Source: Mesotaenium endlicherianum (lineage: Eukaryota > Streptophyta > Zygnematophyceae > Zygnematales > Mesotaeniaceae). Taken from it: DNA of 64,000 bases. The position numbers and the translations under genes were made by a program. Location of the stretch: positions 192,359 to 256,358 of the forward strand of contig WELA01007159.1 in NCBI GenBank assembly GCA_009602735.1. Direction: 5' to 3'. The notes beneath the pieces are model-generated. The model searched no databases, was not told the DNA's origin, and worked only from the letters and a program-made list of their open reading frames with translations. The first letter of the stretch is position 1, and every line of letters begins with the position of its first letter. Positions 23,667-37,091 of this stretch are shown one piece after another.

Positions 23667-26600
23667 TTGGTATCGGAGCCGATCTCGGTTTCTCCAGGAA
23701 AATTTAATTTTTTAGTGGCTAGACAATCTGTTGGATTTTCTGTCGGATTCTATCGTCGATTCTAACCGATTTTCTTGATTCTGTGTAGATTCGCTCCCGA
23801 TTCGCCATGGCTCGCGGACGACGGATCAAAATCATTTACCTCGACGACGATTCACCCTGCCGGCCTCGCATCTCGCCGCGTGTCGCCTCGGCGCCGACTC
23901 GGCCGTCCCCGACTTACTCGCCGATGGCTCCGTATGGCTCGCAGCGATCGTCGCCCGTCGATCTTTGATCCTACAAGCTCCTTTCGCCAAACGCTCGTCA
24001 CCCACACCTCCCACCCATGCCAAGCCTCAGAACAACCCACCCGAACCTGCCCGCTCTCGTTCTCCACGTGGCCGGACACCGTCGTCTCGTGCGCCTCGTG
24101 AACGGCCGGATGTCATCGACTCCTTGCCGTTTTCTGATAATGAGCAATATTACAACATGTGGAATAATTATGGGCATTGGATGGAATTGCGAGACCAACC
24201 CACCCTAGAGGATTATCAAAGTGCGTGTAGTCCTCGTTTTCGCAATCGCTCGGGTTTTGTTCGTCCGCACATGCCCGTTCGTGGATACACGACATATCAT
24301 GGGTATGTTGATTATATGTGGTCTCACCACCGTATTAGCCTTTCCGAGCATCTCTTTGACAGGGATTTATGCCGCAATCGGTCAGGCGACCATTATTGCG
24401 GCCATTGCATCAATGCTAGCGTCGATTATATTCAATGCCCTTATTTGTGAAAAATAGCTATTATTTAGCTGTTGTCAACACAACTTAGTGAGCAGGACAT
24501 TTTAGGTGTTTGTGCGCACGCACCAAAGTTTCTTGTTCACTCTGACATACCCAATATAAATATACTTCGCAACGAATATATTTGTATGCAAGTGTTGAGC
24601 TTTGCTGAGTTCTTGGAACTCGAGTGCATCCATGATACCATGTTCTTGCACTTCCAGCTTTATGATCCTAACCTTGCCAAGTGTTACGCACACTTATCTC
24701 GATTACGGAAAATGCAAAAGTGTCTTGCACCAATTTCTATTGCTGCATTTACACATATTCGCGCGTACTCTGACCCGATTACTCGGTTTCGCGCAAGGAC
24801 AGCAATGCAAGATGGGATTTTGGTAAAGGACCTCCACATTTCCCACATTCCTCTCACAGCGAGGACGTTGCTGGTGATGCATAATGCTTCTTTGGGGTTA
24901 AGTATGACGTTTGACGCAAAAGTTTCAGGCCGTTCATGCTTTACAGTCATTGATTCAGGCGCATCGGTAAGCTTCATTAATGCACGTTTTGCACAAGGGA
25001 TGAAGTTGCTTCCAATACTCAAGGACAAGACACTTCGCCTTGGCGATGGCTCGTTAGCTTGTATTCTTGGAACGATTAAGTTACAACTAAAAGTGCCGTC
25101 ATACATCGGCCACGTACAATTCTACGTCACTGAATTGCCGCATGGAATCGACGCAATTTTGGGTAATGATTGGCTTACGCAAACAAGTGCATTGCTTGAC
25201 TTCGGTCAAAAGACATGCATTGTACGCAAGGGGACCAAGAAGATTGCTCTTCAGTCCATTAAGCCCAATATGGCCTTGAATAGAACAAGAAAGTTAATAC
25301 TTTTGGAAGTCAATGTTTCCAAGTGAAATACCAACCGGGCTTCCGCCTGACGCGGGTATTGGACACACAATCCCTCTCATTCCCGATTCTCTACCGACTT
25401 GGCGACCAATTTATCGCCTACGCCCGTTGGAGATGAACAAATTGAAGGACCAAATTAACGACTTGCTAGCGAAAGGATGGATTGAGCCGAGCTCTTCTCC
25501 ATTTGGCGCCCCCATCCTATTTGTTCAAAAAAAAGATAAGACGCTTAGAATGTGCATTGGTTATTGTGCGTTGAACAACATAACGGTCAAGAACCGCTAT
25601 TCGTTGCCTTGCATTGATGATTTGTTTGACTCGTTGCAGGGGGCATTTGTGTTCTCCTCGCTTGATTTAGCCCAAGGCTATCATCAAATTCAAATCACAC
25701 CAGAGGATGTCCCCAAAACAACGTTTCGTATGCCTATTGGGCACTTTCAATACAAAGTCCGAAGTTTTGGACTTACCAATGCACCAGCGACGTTCCAAAG
25801 TACGATGACCGATTTGTTTAGACCTTACTTGGGGAAATTTTTCCAGGTTTACCTCGACAATATCCTCGTCTATTCAAAGAACGGGGACGAGCATTACAAG
25901 CACCTTGAATTGGTGTTGCACATCCTTCGTGAGCAACAGCTGTACGCTAAGCTCAAGAAATGTTCCTTCCTAAAGGATGAACTTTTGTACCCGGGACATA
26001 TCGTGGGATCAAAAGGGGTGCGCCTTGACCCAGCCAAGATTGCGTGCGTCGCTAACTGGCCTACCCCAAAAGATGTACATACTGTACGTTCATTCCTTGG
26101 GTTTGCTAACTACTTTTGTAAGTTTATGCAAGGTTATTCAGTGATGGCCGCGCCACTCACTGCTCTGACGAGGAAAGATAAGCCGTTCATTTGGGATGAG
26201 AATACGCAACATGCGTTTGAGCGCATTAAGTATGCACTCACTAATGCGCCACTTCTTTCATTAGCCAATCCCGACTTGCCTTATGAGGTAGTCGCCGATG
26301 CGTCTGGTGTTGGAATAGGTGCTCTACTCCTGTAGGCAGGCAAACCTATCAATTTTGAGAATTGTAAGCTGGCACCTGCCGAATAACATTTCTCAACGAT
26401 AGAGCAGGAGCTCTTGGCAATCATATACGCTTTGAAAACTTGGCGATGTTATTTGGAAGGCTGCAAGGGTTTTACAGTGGTTACGGACCACTGCCCAAAT
26501 ACCTTCTTTCAAATTTAGCCAACGCTATCGAGGCGCCAGACGAGAAGGTCTGAGTTCTTGCAAAAATTCCACTTTAACTGGGCGTATCGCCCTGGTCGTA

Positions 26601-28505
26601 ACAATGTTGCTGACCCTCTAAGTTGAATACCCCATCACCTCTTGATGTTGGGGACTGTTGCTAGTTTGCAAGAACAAAATGGTCAGGCTTCGAGGGCGGC
26701 CACCCTTGATTCTTCTATACCCCCCCAGACGACTGGCGTTGCCCGGCCTGGTGACGCGGGCCAACCCGCTTTGGATAGCATGCATAACTTGCAAGTACTT
26801 GACCTGCATCAACTATTTCGCGAGTGCTATCTCAAAGATCCGTTTTTCCTAGGTCTCCAGGGTACTGGCTTGAACGGTGTAGCCGTAACGATGGACAGTA
26901 TGGATAAAAGGAAAGAACACTCAATCTATTCGTTTGAGGACGGTTTTGGTGGCACAATGGGCGCATTGCTGTCCCAAAAGGCCGAGTAAGACATGTGCTA
27001 CTACGAGAAGCGCATGACTCTCCTTACTCAGGTCACCATGGAATTACCAAAACCACACACGCTTTGCGCCGAGGGTACAATTGACCGTCCCTTAAGGTTG
27101 ATGTTGCCGAGTACATCGTCAACTGCGCAACATGTCAGAGGAATAAGCCGAGCAATACATTGCCTGCTGGGAAATTGCAACCATTGGAACTTGCATGTGC
27201 TCCTTGGGAAAGCATAAGCCTCGACTTTGTTGTGAAATTGCCTACCACCGATAGAGGACACAATGGGGTGTAAACGATTGTGGATTGTTTCACTAAGATG
27301 GTGCACTTTGTGGCCACTAAACCATCGCTTGATGCCGTTGACCGCGCGCCTCTTTGTCAATCATGTGTTCAAGTTGCATGGCATGCCGAAAGAGATCATA
27401 AGTGATCGTGATAGTAGATTTACAAGCCACTTCTGGCAGGAAATTTGCTCGCATTTCGGCACGAAACTTAAGATGTTCACTAGCTTCCACCCTCAGACCG
27501 ATGGTCAGACAGAACAAATGAACCGCGTTTTGCAACAGTTCCTTAGGCATTATGTGAATCCTCGCCAAGACAACTGGGACACCCTTCTTTTAGTTGCTGA
27601 GTTCGCTATAAATAATGCTTATTAGGAAAGTGTTAAGGAAACTTCATTTTTCCTTAAGTATGGGCGACATTTGCACACTCCTCTCACACGCGTCGTTTAC
27701 GCTGAGGCGGGGTTGTAAATTATGAGAGTGCCAAGTGCACGCCTATTTGTCCACTCTCTTCAAGAGGTGCACAAAAACGCGAAGCTGGCTTTAGCAGCTG
27801 CTCGAGATTGCCAAAAAACGTTTGCTGACACGCACAGGACTGAGTTAAGTTTTCAAGTTGGCAATAAAGCACTTTTGCAAACTAAAAACCTCCAACTCAA
27901 GCACTTAAGAAAGCGCAAGCTTCTGCCTCGCTGGGTTGGCCTTTTATTGTTATCGCAAGGTTGGACCTGTTGCATACCGACTGGATTTGCCTAAATCCAT
28001 GGGGCGAACGCATCTTGTGTTGCATGTCAGTGTACTTAAGCTGTTTAGGTCCGATGGCCGCTATCAGCCATAAGCACCCGAATTGGAACTCGCCGATGAT
28101 GATAAGGCCTGGGATGTAGAGGAGGTCTTAGGACACCGCTACACTCGTGATAAGCCTCCACGCGTGGAGCTAAAGTGGCTTGATTACGATTCCAGTTGGA
28201 ACTCGTACGAACCTCAGGACGAAATCCTACTTAATTTTAACGACCTGGTTCAACAATATTGGTTGCGATGGGCTACCGCTCAACAGCTCTGTACCACGGC
28301 AAGTGTGCTACCCGGAGCAATTCGTAAGCCAAGGAACAAACGCAAAAGAGACGCGGCCAACTAACCGCTCTTTTCCGTCATTGTGATGATGCATAGTCCA
28401 ATCGCTCACCAGTGTGTTCCGCTAATCAAGGCTAGTATTGACACATTTAAGACTTAAAAGATGTGCGCTTCACGGGGACGTTAAGTTCTTTTAAGGGGGG
28501 AGGAA

Positions 28506-29428
28506 TGTAACAATTTGAGCTTTTTAGGCGTACTTGGGACGTATTCCCGATAACCTAAAATATGTTATACTATTTATCATATGTTATTTGATAAATGATT
28601 TTATCACATTGAATTATATGCCACACGCGTGTGCTGATTAATTCCCGGTCCATTGGCGAAACGACCAAAATACTCTTGCAGAAAGCGTCGTAACGTAATT
28701 TAACTACTTCGCAAAAGTACGATATAATTATTCATAAAGTTTCCTTGATTAATTATGAGATGATAACTTAATTAGTCATTGTTTGATTAAGTTATTTTCA
28801 TTGTCATTATCTCGGATAATGCACAATCACTGATTTCGGATTTACGACCAGTCGTTAATACGAACAAACAGTCGTAAAAGTCAAACGACACATAATATGC
28901 AAAGCGACTTTGCATCCGAGCAGATTCGAACTCGCAACTTGTCGTTTGAAACGTTCACACCTAACCGATTGGCCAAAGTAGCTTTTTAAACTACCGGTTC
29001 ATGACGAAAGGATCTGTACGCAACTGCGCAAGCAGTCGCGACTTTTTGGAAAGTCGGGAGAATGCAAAAACGCCCGTCTGGCGCGAAACGGTTTTTCGGA
29101 AATCGTCGAAAAGTCTCCAAACGGCCAAACGGCGCGATTGGAGCATTCAGCCGAAAGGGGTCGTACCCTTTCGCCTGATTTTTGTTGACATGAACCAGTG
29201 CCCTAGGTGGTGACTCAAAGCACTCCAGTGCCTCACGTTGTGCAGGTATAAATACCCGTAGAGACATTGTGAGTGCAACTCTCACAAGCACATATTCTAC
29301 GTTAGTTTTCAAATTCAATTTCTTGAGGATTTGTCAATTTGCACATGAATATAGATTTTTTTTCTAATTCTTTTAAACATTCCTTGAATACTGAGGAAAA
29401 TATCGTCTCAAAAAGCAAAAACGTTACA
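28506..29428 (+). repeat. Element B 3' LTR
   Basis: 923 bp, from TGTAACAATTTGAG to AACGTTACA, preceded by the purine-rich AGGGGGGAGGAA. The tRNA-like stretch of the 5' LTR is repeated here (about 28915-28982). Confidence 0.9.
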
Positions 29429-31243
29429 CCACAACTTGCAAGACTCATCTTTGACAACATCTTCCGACTACATGGACTACCATCAAGAATTGTGTCGGAT
29501 AGAGATCCAAGATCCACAAGCCATTTCTGGAAAAATCTCTTTAAAAATTTGGGTTCATCGCCGGATATGTCCACTGACTACCACCTGCAATCAAATGGGC
29601 AAACCGAGCGTATGAATCGTACTCTAAAGACCACTCTAAAGGCCTACATGTCTACTTTGGAGCAAGATTTGGACATGTACTTGACCCCCCTTGGAGTTTG
29701 CCTACAACAACACGACGCACGCCTCTACCCAAGAGTCCCCATTCTTCCTTAACTATAGCTTCTATCTAACCACGCCGATGAGCTTCACCGCTGGCTATGA
29801 TGAAGTACCTGCAGCAACAGATTTTATGGAGACATTAGAAGCAGCCCTTACAGCAGCAAAGAAAGCTCTACAACAGGCGCAAGATGCTCAAGCAAGAGTC
29901 GCAAACAGGTCCAGAAGAGTGGGTGACAACGTGTTACTATCATCCAAGATTACTTCTCTCAACAACAGGCCTGCCGGCAGCAAGTTCTCTCCCAAGTATT
30001 TGGGACCCTTCAAGATTATCCAGCAAGTCAACCCCGTTGCTTTCAAGCTAGAACTTCCCCAGACTATGCACATCGACCCCGTATTCCACGATTCCCTCTT
30101 CAAGCCATATGTGCAACCCAACAACAAGTTCCTAGGTCGAGTGACAACCCCACCAGCCCCAACAATAGTGGATGATCATTTGGAGTACGAGGTGGAAGAC
30201 ATAGTTGCTATGAGACATTTCAGGATACAACAGCAATACTTGATCAAGTGGAAAGGATATCCAGATTTGGGGAATAGTTGGGTGGCGGTGCACTACCTTG
30301 ACAAAGTTCAGAGAAAGCTGAAACGCTTCCATACCGCCAACCCCCGTCTTGGACCAGCCCCAAGTCTCTCTACCAAAAGCCCCAAGACTTCAGGGAGGCA
30401 GCCTGCCACCATCAAGAAGCAGCAGAATACCCCTTAGAGGCAGCCTGCAAGAACCAAAAAGAGGAAAAAATGACATTAGACACTTTTCTCTTCTCGCAGT
30501 TTCTGGACTAAAAACTAGAATTGCTACTGTTGACAGGTCTCGACATATTAAAATTTTTAACTTTACTTGGCTGTAGTCCATAAGTACACGGGCATTAAGA
30601 ATTCAAGTTTGCTCAATTTGGAGCACTGGTAAGCAAGATATGATGCTCTGAGTAGAAGGGGGTCTTGCTGCTGGCATTGTTAGGGCAGAATATGCCTTCT
30701 GACATTGTGCCCTCCCCTGAACTTGGAATGCTCTGAAAATGAAGACTATGATAGAAGCCCTTACTGCGATCATTTAGAGACTAAGTTTTTTGAATTTAAA
30801 AAAGCATAAAAGGACTTATGATTTTCAGGAGTTTCTGCATAGATTTTGGAGGAGTGCCTACTCTCTCAGCTCTCCACGACACTCCAGAAGTTAGAATGCT
30901 CTCAAATTCAATGACCTGGTAGAGTTCTTTGACGCGCTCAGTTTGGCATTCAAATTTTTAGATTTACAACAAATATGTGGACGCTATGAGTTTTTGAATT
31001 TGTGGCAGATTCTGGGCCAACTTGTACAATTTTCTTTATCATCAAGGAGTAGGCTAGCCAATAAGGTCACACCACCCACGACCTTGCCTAATCCACCTTA
31101 CATGTGGAGCACCTGACTTGGCGCCTTTGACTAATTCTCTTCACATGTGTGATATCTGACTTGAAGCTGTTGACTAGTCTGCTCCCCATGTGTAAGACCC
31201 GACTTGACGCGTCGAGACGTCGCTTTTTGTGTTGGGGGGGTGA

Positions 31244-31739
31244 TGTAGTGATTTGAGTTATAATATAAATTTGCATATATTTTACTGCTTTTGAATATAT
31301 TTGTAGTATTGTGTGGAGTTAAGAGTTAAGTGTAAATAGATACTCTAGTGACTTGGTTCATGTCCTTTGAACCTTCAAAGGCATTTTCGAAGTTAGAGGA
31401 AGGACCTAGAAAAACTTTATTTGGCAAAAGTCAGATGTGCCATTTTTAGGTCAAAAGGACATGTGTACATTATTCTAAAAAGAAGTGGCAAGTTTTGGGA
31501 TGTGTTGGGTGCCAACACATCAACATGCACCTTCCTAGAAATTACTTATGTATTAAATATACAAACAAGAGCTAGAATATAGAAAGACATTCCAGAATCA
31601 CTCTTGTACGTGCCAAATTATATAACTTTCAAGAAGTCATCTCTCTGCTAAGAAGCTACCACTTGTGTTCAAAGATCCTAACCTTGGAGAGATATAGTAT
31701 TCTTTTTAACTAAGTACTCTATCAATCTGTTTCACTACA
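31244..31739 (+). repeat. Element A 3' LTR
   Basis: 496 bp with termini TGTAGTG and CACTACA. A G-run polypurine tract (GTTGGGGGGG) ends a few bases before it. Just upstream, about 31098-31220, a ~45-bp unit with ATGTG...CTGACTTG...TTGACTA is repeated three times; element E has the same block. Confidence 0.9.
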
Positions 31740-31814
31740 GTTACGTTTGCACAATCTTGTTTGTGCCGACCCCCCCCCTTTATGCCCTCATCCTAGCTAG
31801 TAGCCCTAGCCCCA

Positions 31815-32541
31815 TGATAAGGTTATAGATTTATAAAGAGCATTTTTGAGTTTCATGAACGTATGTTTTGATTGTATAGTAGTGTAGAGTGCATTTTTGT
31901 GGTCATTTTGATATAAAGTTCATCAAATTTGGTCAAGTATTGAGAGAGATGGAATTCCAAAGTTTAATTAGTTTTGAGGGTCGGTTGACGACTGTCCTTA
32001 ATTCGCGGTGAGTTCGACCGTCGGATTGACCGACAACGTCGAGCGATCTGGCCCGTTAGAGTGAATTTGAACCTTCACGTAAGTTCGGCTGACGCGGAGT
32101 GCCGACTAGGTCGACTTACGTAGAAGTTTCGGTTTAGCCTAGCGCGTCTAAGATAGAACATTCTAGTAATGTCGATGCATGTATGTGGACGTCAATTTGG
32201 CCCAACACGTCAGATTAGACTGATCTGGCTCACTCACGAATATCCTGGAAGGGACGATTTGACGAACACTTCCTCCTAGGGAAGAGCAATTAGGCAGAAA
32301 ATTATAAATAGGCATAACTGCTTTGTTTCTTATCAATTTTCACTTTTGTAAATTTCTATGGGTTTGTAATGACAAGGCCTTCCATCCTAAATCATTTGTG
32401 AGCAGTTTCTTGCTACTCAAAATGTTGAGTATTTTTCCTAAGCTTTCGTAGTGATATGCCGCTGCACTCTTTAGTATGATTGCAACTAGTTTCTTTCCTC
32501 GTGAGTTACTTTGCTTCCACAAGGGCACTCTGCCCCTTTCA
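31815..32541 (+). repeat. Element C 5' LTR
   Basis: About 727 bp, starting TGATAAGGTTATAG and ending near CCCCTTTCA, directly before the primer-binding site. It carries the promoter-like TATAAATAGG near 32303. Confidence 0.85.
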
Positions 32542-35500
32542 TCTGGTATCGAAGCTGGGCTAGTGTGCATATTATATTATGGAGTCGCAGTTGGCAACTG
32601 GAGGAGGCGAACATGTCGAGCATGTTGAGCGCGCGGGGCAGCAGGCAGCACCAACAATGACTAGAGAGCAACAGGAGATGCAGGCAATGCTAAGGCAAAT
32701 GGCAAATGCAATTGGAGGAGAAGTCTACGCCCAATTTCAACAAAATATGCTCGCGGAGGTGGAGAGAATGGTGCAAGTTGTTGTTGGGAATGCCGCTTCG
32801 ACGAGTTCAGCACCTACACTTGTTGTGCCACCAATTCATATTAACCCAGTGGTGCAACCAATTATTCCACCCGCATCAAGAGTGCGTGCGCCTAAGCCTG
32901 AAGTTTATACTGGAGAGCGTGGATCGCCGCCTGTTCATCAATGGATTTTTGGAATGAAGAAGCTTATGGAGTATTCTGCGCTCACGCGTGACAGGCAAGT
33001 CGCCTTTGTCATAACTTTGCTGCAGAAGAGTGCTGGAGCTTGGTATGAACAAGAAGAGCAGCTGTCTGGAGTTCCTGCTACTGTTGATCAACTATTTGGA
33101 GGCTTGAAGAGGCAATTTCAACCTATTGCACCCGAGGCTACCGCTCGAGATCTATTGGTGCGCCTTCGTCAACGAGGAAGCGTTCAAGAGTATGTTTCGC
33201 GCTTCAACGAGCTGGTGCTTCAATGTCCATCCATCCACAAGTCGGAGATGATGGACGAGTTCAAGAGGGGACTCAAGCCAACTGTAGCCAAAGAAGTGGC
33301 GCTCAAGGACCCTAACCAGTCTTGGAGAAATGATGGCATTGGCAACAAGGGTCGACGCTGTGGAGTATAGTCAGAGGCAGTGGGGCAGCCACAACTTTGG
33401 AGGCTACCGACACTTTGGATCTCAAGCGCCAAGCATGAGCGGACAAGGTCCAGTACCTACGAAATCTGGACTTGTGCAGTACCAGCTCAGGCAGCAGAAC
33501 TTCAAGCCGAGAGGACCCTGCTATAATTGCGGCAAGCTTGGACATTTGGCTCGAGACTGTCATTTGAAGGCGAAGCAATCTCAACAGCAGGAAAAAGGAG
33601 GACGCCAGTAAGTCGTTCTGGGGTGTCTACTGGCGTGAAGACGAGACCTCACAAGAAGGTCATCCCCAGGAGCTTGCCGAGAAGCGAAAGACGAGATGTT
33701 GACAAGCCTATCATCGTGGAAGGAGTGGTCGACGGCAACAAGGCGAAGTGTATGGTCGAAAGTGGCGCAAGTGCCAATTTTGTGCCCAAGAAGTTGGTGA
33801 AAGAGTGGCGAGTGGCAAATCCCTGTGCAGAAGAATTATGAGCCTAAGGAGGCAATTTTGGCAAATGGGCAGAGACTCAAGTGTAGTGCACCTACAGATG
33901 CTATTCACGTGGAAGTAGCGGGGCACCAGAGTACTAAAGTTATGGAGCAGGCAGAGTTAGGCCACCATGAGGTGATATTGGGCCGACCATGGCCGAGGAA
34001 AGCCAACCCTCAAGTGCACTGGAGCATAGGAGAATTGACAGTCCAAGGACGTGATGGTCGAATGGAGACAGTAAAGTAGGTGGAGGTAGATACGACCACA
34101 AGTAACTGTCTTCTGTCGAGCCTGCAAGTTAAGAAGCTATGCAGGGCGAATCAGGTGAAGGAGATGTACCTTGTTTTGGTGGCCTTGGCTAGGTCATCAG
34201 ATGGAGCAAGCGTGAATCCTAACAACCTGGGAAAATGTACATCGCCCGAGGAGCAAGTAGTGGTGTCTGATCCTCTTCATCAGAAGGAGCAGAGCCCAAT
34301 TGCTCAAGAGAAGAAGCCTGCTGAGATGCCTGCCCAAATTAAGGCGCTGTTGGAGGAATTCAAGTGCGTATTTCCTGAGGAGCTACCTGCAGGATTACCT
34401 CCACAGAGAGCTATGGAGCACAAGATCGAGTTGGAACCAGGGAGCAAGCCACCAGTGAGACCCGCCTATCGACAATCGTTTGCGGAGTTGGATGAGTTGA
34501 AGAAGCAGCTGACAGAGTTATTGGAGAAGGGATTCATCCGACCCAGCGAGTCTCCATTTGCAGCGCCAGTCTTATTTGTGAAGAAGAAGGATGGGACTAT
34601 GAGGATGTGTGTCGACTACCGGGCTCTCAACAAGGTCACCATCAAGAACAGGTACCCACTTCCACGAGTGGACGAGTTGATTGACAGGCTTGTCGGGGCG
34701 AAGTATTTCTCGAAGATCGATTTGAGGAGTGGCTATCACCAGGTACGGATTGCGGAAGGAGACGTTTAGAAGACTGCTTGCAAGACTCGCTATGGTTTGT
34801 TCGAGTTCACAGTCATGCCTTTTGGATTGACTAATGCACCTGCTACATTCATGGGACTCATGAATAGTATCTTCAGACCCTACTTGGACCAGTTTGTGGT
34901 GGTATTTTTGGACGACATCCTGATCTATTCGAAGACCTTGGAAGAGCATGTGGAGCATTTGAGGAAGGTGTTGGAGGTCTTGAGAGATCAAAAGTTGTAT
35001 GGGAAGATGAGCAAGTGCGACTTTTGTCTCAAGGAAGTTGAGTTTCTTGGACATATAGTGGGAGCCAAAGGAGTCAAGGTGGAACAGAAGAAGGTGCAAG
35101 CAGTCAAAGATTGGCCGGTACCTGCTGATATTCATCAACTCAGGAGTTTCCTCGGCATGGCAAATTATTATCGACGCTTCATTGAAGGATTTGCCAAGGT
35201 GTGTGCACCGCTCACGGACATGTTGAAGAAGCAGGAGAAGTGGCTATGGGGTGACAAGGAGCAGCAAGCATTTGAGAAGATAAAGGAGATATTCACACAG
35301 GTACCTGTATTGGCAATCGCGAGTTCAGAGCTTCCTTTCACCATCATCACGGACGCATCAAATTTCGCAGTGGGAGCCATTCTTCTCCAGGACCAGGGCA
35401 AAGGATTGCAGCCTGTGGCATATGAGAGCAAGAAGTTGAGTCCTGTTGAGCAAAACTATGCAGCACACAAGCGGGAGATGTTGGCTATTATCCAGGCTTT

Positions 35501-36374
35501 TAGGATTTGGCGATGTTATGTGGACGGAAGAAAGGTGTTTATCAAGACCGACCAAAAGAGCTTGGAGAAGTTTATGACGCAGCCAACGTTGACACCAAGA
35601 CAAGCAAGGTGGATGGAGTTTCTGCAACAGTTCGGCCACAAGATAGAGTACTTNGCCACAAGATAGAGTACTTACCTTGGAAGATCAACCCTGCAGACGC
35701 TTTATCCAGGAGGTGTGACCTTGCAGCTGTCTAAGTCATCAAGGAGAGTATGGAGTTCAAGGAGAAGCTTCAAAGAGGTTATGAGGAAGACCCAGAGTTT
35801 GCTTATGGTGGAGCAGCTGAGTCCAACTCGAGTATGCACAAGAAGGACGGCATATGGTACTATGGTGATTCCAAGCGAGTGGTGGTACCTGACATCAAGG
35901 AGCTACGAGACTTACTACTTGCGGAGCATCATGATTGCTTATATGCTGGACACTTTGGAAGCGAGAAGACGGCAAGCGTGCTGAAGCGGGGGTACTATTG
36001 GTACTATATGGACAAGGACATCGAGGAATAGATCAGGAGTTGTGATGCGTGCCAGAGGAACAAGACACCAAATCAAAAGAAGGGAACTGTTTGCTGCCAT
36101 ACGTTGACCCAAATGAAAGACATCCCGGACGGCTTCCTACACTGCCACCACCGGTCGAGATCGATGATGTATTGGAGTATGAAGTAGAGGCGATTGTCGG
36201 AGACCGACGAGTCAAGCAAGGTCAACGACTTGTTCAAGAGTATCTGGTCAAGTGGAAAGGCTACCATGCGGACGACAACACTTGGGAGCCGGAGGCCAAC
36301 TTGACTCATTGTAAGAGTAAGTTGAGACGTTATTTGCAAAATGCGTCGAGGACGTCGCATCTTGAGGGGGATGA

Positions 36375-37091
36375 TGTAAGGTCATAGGTTTATAAAGTGC
36401 ATTTTTGAGTTTCAAGAAAGTATGTTTTGATTGTATAGTAGTGTGGAGTGCATTTTTGTGGTCATTTTGATATAAAGTTCATCGAATTTGGTCAAGTATT
36501 GAGAGAGATGGATTTCCGAAGTTTAATTAGTTTTGAGGGTCGGTTGACGACTGTTCCAAAAATCGCGGTGAGCGCGACCGTCGGATTGACTGACAGCATC
36601 GAGCGATCTGGCCCGTTAGAGTGAATTTGAACCTTCACGTAAGTTCGGCTGACGCGGAGTGCCGACTAGGTCGAGTTATCTAGAAGTTTCGGTTAGCCTA
36701 GCGCGTCTAAGATAGAATATTCTAGTAATGTCGATGCATGTATGTGGACGTCAATTTGGCCCGACACGTCAGATTAGACTGACTTGGCTCACTCACAAAT
36801 ATTTTGGAAGGAACAATTTGACGAACACTTCCTCCTAGGGAGGAGCACTTAGGCAAAAAATTAAAAATAGGCTTAACTTCTTTGTTTCTTATCAATTTTC
36901 ACTTCTATAAATTTCTACGGGTTTGTAATGACAAGGCCTTCCATCCTACATCATTTGTGAGCAATTTCTTGCTACTCAAAATGTTGAGTATTTTTCCTAA
37001 GCTTTCTTAGTAATATGCCGCTTCACTCTTTAGTATGATTGCAACTAGTTCCTTTCCTCGTGAGTTACTATGCTTCCACTAGGGCACTCTA
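36375..37091 (+). repeat. Element C 3' LTR
   Basis: About 717 bp from TGTAAGGTCATAGG. It matches the 5' LTR up to GGGCACTCT, after which the GC-rich element D sequence begins without a visible spacer. Confidence 0.85.

Larger units (their letters stand above)
22746..29428 (+). mobile_element. Element B: Ty3/gypsy chromovirus fossil nested in element A
   Basis: A 6.7 kb LTR element of a different family, inserted into the integrase region of element A. A perfect 5-bp target duplication, CCACA, sits at 22741-22745 and 29429-29433. Order: 921-bp 5' LTR; primer-binding site TTGGTATCGGAGCC (initiator-Met type); a ~0.8 kb leader open in part (23807 on) without a recognisable gag motif; protease with VIDSGASVSFIN near 24950 and ILGNDWL near 25157; reverse transcriptase about 25380-25990; RNase H about 26090-26630; integrase about 26950-27620; a chromodomain-like block near 28090-28270 (VELKWLDYDSSWNSYEP); polypurine tract; 923-bp 3' LTR. 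The two LTRs differ at about one base in ten. The coding region is broken in several places. It must be younger than A, because it sits inside it. Confidence 0.93.
18335..31739 (+). mobile_element. Element A: Ty3/gypsy chromovirus fossil, interrupted by element B
   Basis: LTR element of the chromodomain-bearing Ty3/gypsy group, 13.4 kb including the nested element B, about 6.7 kb without it. In order: 5' LTR; a primer-binding site resembling the initiator-Met type just inside; gag (about 18880-20090, with a zinc-knuckle-like HRALSCPK end); protease with LVDSGSQGNF near 20225; reverse transcriptase with [10 protein letters not shown] near 21300; RNase H near 21850-22200; integrase, split by element B into parts near 22270-22745 and 29430-29760; and a chromodomain near 30165-30330 (QYLIKWKGYP). 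A G-rich polypurine tract precedes the 3' LTR. Flanks GTTAT and GTTAC look like a target duplication with one change. Its LTRs differ at roughly one base in ten by hand comparison, so it is an old copy. The coding part is broken several times. It belongs to the same family as element E. Confidence 0.93.
31815..37091 (+). mobile_element. Element C: Ty3/gypsy chromovirus fossil
   Basis: LTR element of a third chromodomain family, about 5.3 kb and shorter than its kin. Order: 5' LTR; primer-binding site TGGTATCGAAGCTGGG; gag from about 32580 (retrotransposon-gag core YEQEEQLSG... SVQEYVSRFNEL) with a CCHC knuckle CYNCGKLGHLARDC near 33516-33557; protease region about 33700-34010; reverse transcriptase about 34390-35050 with [10 protein letters not shown]; RNase H about 35130-35720; zinc-binding start of the integrase about 35850-36060; chromodomain about 36160-36330 ([19 protein letters not shown]); 3' LTR directly abutting element D. 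The LTRs differ at about one base in 15-20 by eye. Broken in several places. It lies 75 bp after element A. Confidence 0.92.
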
